Of a stretch of DNA of 53,247 nt, positions 51,252 through 53,247 are shown in pieces. A program made the translations under genes and the position numbers. This stretch comes from JBOGUF01 sp050696075 (lineage in GTDB: Bacteria; Chloroflexota; Chloroflexia; Thermomicrobiales; UBA6265). Position 1 is the first letter of the stretch, and every line of letters starts with the position of its first letter. The stretch lies in NCBI GenBank assembly GCA_050696075.1, contig JBOGUF010000084.1, positions 1 to 53,247 of the forward strand. The letters run 5' to 3'. The notes under the pieces were generated by a model. It was not told the origin of the DNA and searched no databases. It was given only the letters and a program-made list of their open reading frames with translations.

Positions 51252-52085
51252 CTATCCCACGGTAATGTCCCGCCGCCGGAACCGGTAGTAGGCCAGGGTC
51301 ACGAAGGCGACGATGTAGGCGGTGAGGACGGCCGTGGCCTGGCCAACCGACGGGTACGATCCACTCTCGCCGATAAATGATGAATCGAGGCCCTCCGCGT
51401 TCCGGAACAGCAGCGCGTTGGCATTCCGCTCGATCAACGCGCCGGGGAGTCGCTCGAACGGGCCGCCGGCGAGGCCGATCAATTGGAGGAGGACCCCCTC
51501 CAGGAAGAGAACTGAGATGCCGATCCCGATCCCGGCGGCCACCGAACGGGTCCAGACCGTGACAAAGAAGGTAAGCGCGAGATAAGGGAGCATCGAGAAG
51601 AAGGTGCGGCCGATCGCGGCGAGCAGGCGGGTCATGCCGTCCGGGCCCAATCCACCCTGCAGATCCTCGACGACCGTGACGAAGGCGCTCGCTCCGAGCG
51701 CGACGAGGGCGCCGACGACGATGATGACGGCCGTGAAGAGCACCGCCGTCAACAGCTTGGCGGTCAGTAGGGAGGACCGACTCCGCGCGCGCGGCAGCAA
51801 GGTACGGATGGTGCCCCAGCCGAATTCAGTTCCGACCAGGCTGGCGGTAAGGATCACCACCAGCGTCGTGCCGAAGAGAGAGACAAGGCCCATCCCGGTG
51901 TCGCGCACCGCCGCCAGGCGGATATTGTCGCGCAGGTCGTCGACGTCCGTGCCGGATTGGGTGCGGATCACCGCCCAAAAGATGGCGTAGAGGCCGCCGA
52001 CGCCCATAATCAGGATCGCCAGCAGGATGCGGGGCATCCAGCGGCGCACGAGCCGGAACAGTTCGCTATGCAGCAGCGGCGTCAT
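51252..52085 (-). CDS. ABC-2 type transporter permease
   Basis: 277 residues with six hydrophobic segments. GTEFGWGTIRTLLPRARSRSSLLTAKL is the usual ABC-2 motif. ATG 52085 follows GAGGTG at seven bases and overlaps the ATPase gene by 20 bases. Forms an exporter with the upstream ATPase; two-component genes beside it suggest regulated drug or envelope stress efflux, as in bacitracin-type systems, but that is inference. Confidence 0.88.
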   Translation of the reverse strand: MTPLLHSELFRLVRRWMPRILLAILIMGVGGLYAIFWAVIRTQSGTDVDDLRDNIRLAAVRDTGMGLVSLFGTTLVVILTASLVGTEFGWGTIRTLLPRARSRSSLLTAKLLTAVLFTAVIIVVGALVALGASAFVTVVEDLQGGLGPDGMTRLLAAIGRTFFSMLPYLALTFFVTVWTRSVAAGIGIGISVLFLEGVLLQLIGLAGGPFERLPGALIERNANALLFRNAEGLDSSFIGESGSYPSVGQATAVLTAYIVAFVTLAYYRFRRRDITVG

Positions 52086-53094
52086 CGACCGCACCTCGTT
52101 CGTCTTGGGGGGGGTCGTCTTCGGTCATCTCGAGGAAGACATCCTCCAGGCGGCTCTTGCGCGGCACGATGGAGCCGGCGTACAGCCCGGCGCCGGCGAG
52201 CGCCCGATTGATCTCCCCGCCGTGCTCCTCATGCGCGACCACCTGTAACCGGCCGCTGTCGACCGAGACGCGACCGACAAAAGGGAGTTCCCGCAGGATC
52301 ACCGCCGCGCGCTCGAGTTCGGGCAGCGGCAGCACGACCTCGATGAAGGCGCCCCGGCGCAGCAGATCAGCGACCGACCCGAACTGGAGCAGCTTGCCGC
52401 GGCGAATGATCGCCACGCGATCACACACTTGCTCGACCTCGTTCAAGAGGTGGCTGGCCAGAAGGACGGCGCGACCCTCACTTGCCAGGCGCGGGATCAG
52501 TTCCCGTACCTCGCGCTGGCCGGCCGGATCAAGCCCGTTCGTCGGCTCGTCGAGGATGACCAATTCGGGATCGGTCAACAACGTCGAGGCAATGCCGAGC
52601 CGTTGTTTCATGCCCAGTGAGTAGGTCTTGAAGGCGCTCTTCGCGCGCTCGGTCAAGCCGACCATCTCGAGAAATTCGTCGATCCGCCGCTCAGGCACGC
52701 CGCCGGCGGCGATGGCCAGCGCCCGCAGATTGTCCCGGCCGGAGAGGTAGGGATAAAAGGCGGGGGTCTCGATGATCGCGCCGATGGTACGGTTGACGGC
52801 GTCGGCGTGGCGGAGGCGCGATAGGTCCTGACCCTGAAACTCGATCTTGCCGGCCGTCGGCTCGATTAATCCGAGCACCATGCCGACGGTCGTGCTCTTG
52901 CCGGACCCGTTCGGCCCGAGAAAGCCGAGTACCTCGCCCGCCTGGACGTCGATGTCGAGATCGTCGACGGCTAGCACCCTACCAAAGCGCTTGGTCAGCC
53001 CATGCGTCCGCAGGACGACGCTGCCGGGTTCGCGCCGTCCATCCCCGGAGGGGAGCGGGGCAGTCGAGGCTCCGATGGTCGTCATCATCAACAT
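52066..53094 (-). CDS. ABC exporter ATPase
   Basis: 342 residues. Walker A LGPNGSGKSTT, Q-loop ETPAFYPYLSGRDNLR, signature YSLGMKQRLGIA, Walker B LVILDEPTNGLDP, and switch ASHLL. A long C-terminal extension (~100 residues) ends acidic. Starts at 53094 or the next ATGs (53088, 53085). The subfamily resembles BcrA/NatA-type exporters. Permease partner overlaps its end. Confidence 0.92.
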   Translation of the reverse strand: MLMMTTIGASTAPLPSGDGRREPGSVVLRTHGLTKRFGRVLAVDDLDIDVQAGEVLGFLGPNGSGKSTTVGMVLGLIEPTAGKIEFQGQDLSRLRHADAVNRTIGAIIETPAFYPYLSGRDNLRALAIAAGGVPERRIDEFLEMVGLTERAKSAFKTYSLGMKQRLGIASTLLTDPELVILDEPTNGLDPAGQREVRELIPRLASEGRAVLLASHLLNEVEQVCDRVAIIRRGKLLQFGSVADLLRRGAFIEVVLPLPELERAAVILRELPFVGRVSVDSGRLQVVAHEEHGGEINRALAGAGLYAGSIVPRKSRLEDVFLEMTEDDPPQDERGAVDDAAAA

Positions 53095-53247
53095 CCGACA
53101 GGTAGTCTCTCACGACACGACAAATCCGGCCCGTCCCGGCCGGCTCGTTCCGACTGTCTGACGTTATGGTAGCCAATGGATGCCACGAACCTTTGGCTGA
53201 CTTGTCACGGGAATGTGAACTTTGGTTCGGCGTTCGGCGCGTAACGT
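53095..53247. other. Upstream intergenic end of window
   Basis: Leader and upstream region of the ABC exporter operon, no ORF or clear promoter seen. The window ends here, so the next gene is not visible. Confidence 0.4.

Overview
The window is a high-GC chromosome segment whose protein style points to the Chloroflexota, most likely class Thermomicrobia (Sphaerobacter-like). The clues are secreted proteins with A/S/P-T linkers, Tat-type lipoprotein-less binding proteins, a menaquinone-type UbiA enzyme, DUF2089/DUF4097 genes and many dispersed intergenic repeats. This assignment is an inference from family content; no rRNA or tRNA gene was found to test it. Almost every coding call rests on family motifs, operon overlaps (ATGA, TAATG) and Shine-Dalgarno sites.

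Layout. 1-5.3 kb: GT-C glycosyltransferase, a small unknown gene, and a minus-strand operon of a Gfo/Idh dehydrogenase, a ThuA-like protein and a covalent-flavin amine oxidase. 5.5-9.4 kb: an alpha/beta hydrolase, a decayed REP-associated tyrosine transposase (RAYT) between inverted REP-like hairpins, a metallophosphoesterase and MenA. 9.5-12.5 kb: an SsuABC/TauABC-type importer. 12.7-17.4 kb: a secreted DUF4352-like/SNase-like protein, AroA, a small membrane protein and an M29 aminopeptidase. 17.5-20.3 kb: two toxin-antitoxin modules around a dienelactone hydrolase and an HD phosphohydrolase. 20.4-26.1 kb: zinc-finger membrane protein, MurJ, LarC, a DDAH-type hydrolase and an orphan PotA-type ATPase. 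26.1-27.7 kb: a gene fragment split by an internally deleted ISAs1-family element with a 10-bp target duplication. 27.8-33.2 kb: aminoglycoside-phosphotransferase-like kinase, orphan DUF433 antitoxin, a thioredoxin-fold gene with an in-frame UGA at a redox cysteine position, DUF2442/DUF4160, an LCP-family protein and TyrS. 33.3-38.3 kb: MFS exporter, a DUF2089-SHOCT-DUF4097 operon with a clear promoter, and a second broken RAYT. 38.4-41.4 kb: MetX and MetY under a SAM-I riboswitch with terminator. 41.4-46.8 kb: a LacI-controlled sugar ABC importer with a dehydrogenase. 46.8-53.1 kb: HerA-like ATPase, a two-component system, DUF2283 and an ABC exporter.

The most interesting points are: (1) a candidate selenoprotein, where UGA replaces the first cysteine of a CxGC thioredoxin-like motif at 29831-29833; (2) seven-base tandem arrays at or next to gene stop codons at many loci, some of them supplying the C-terminal codons and the stop; (3) three copies of a ~160-bp MITE-like element, each embedded in such an array; and (4) two independently broken RAYT genes with their REP-like hairpins. 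No CRISPR array, tRNA or rRNA was seen.
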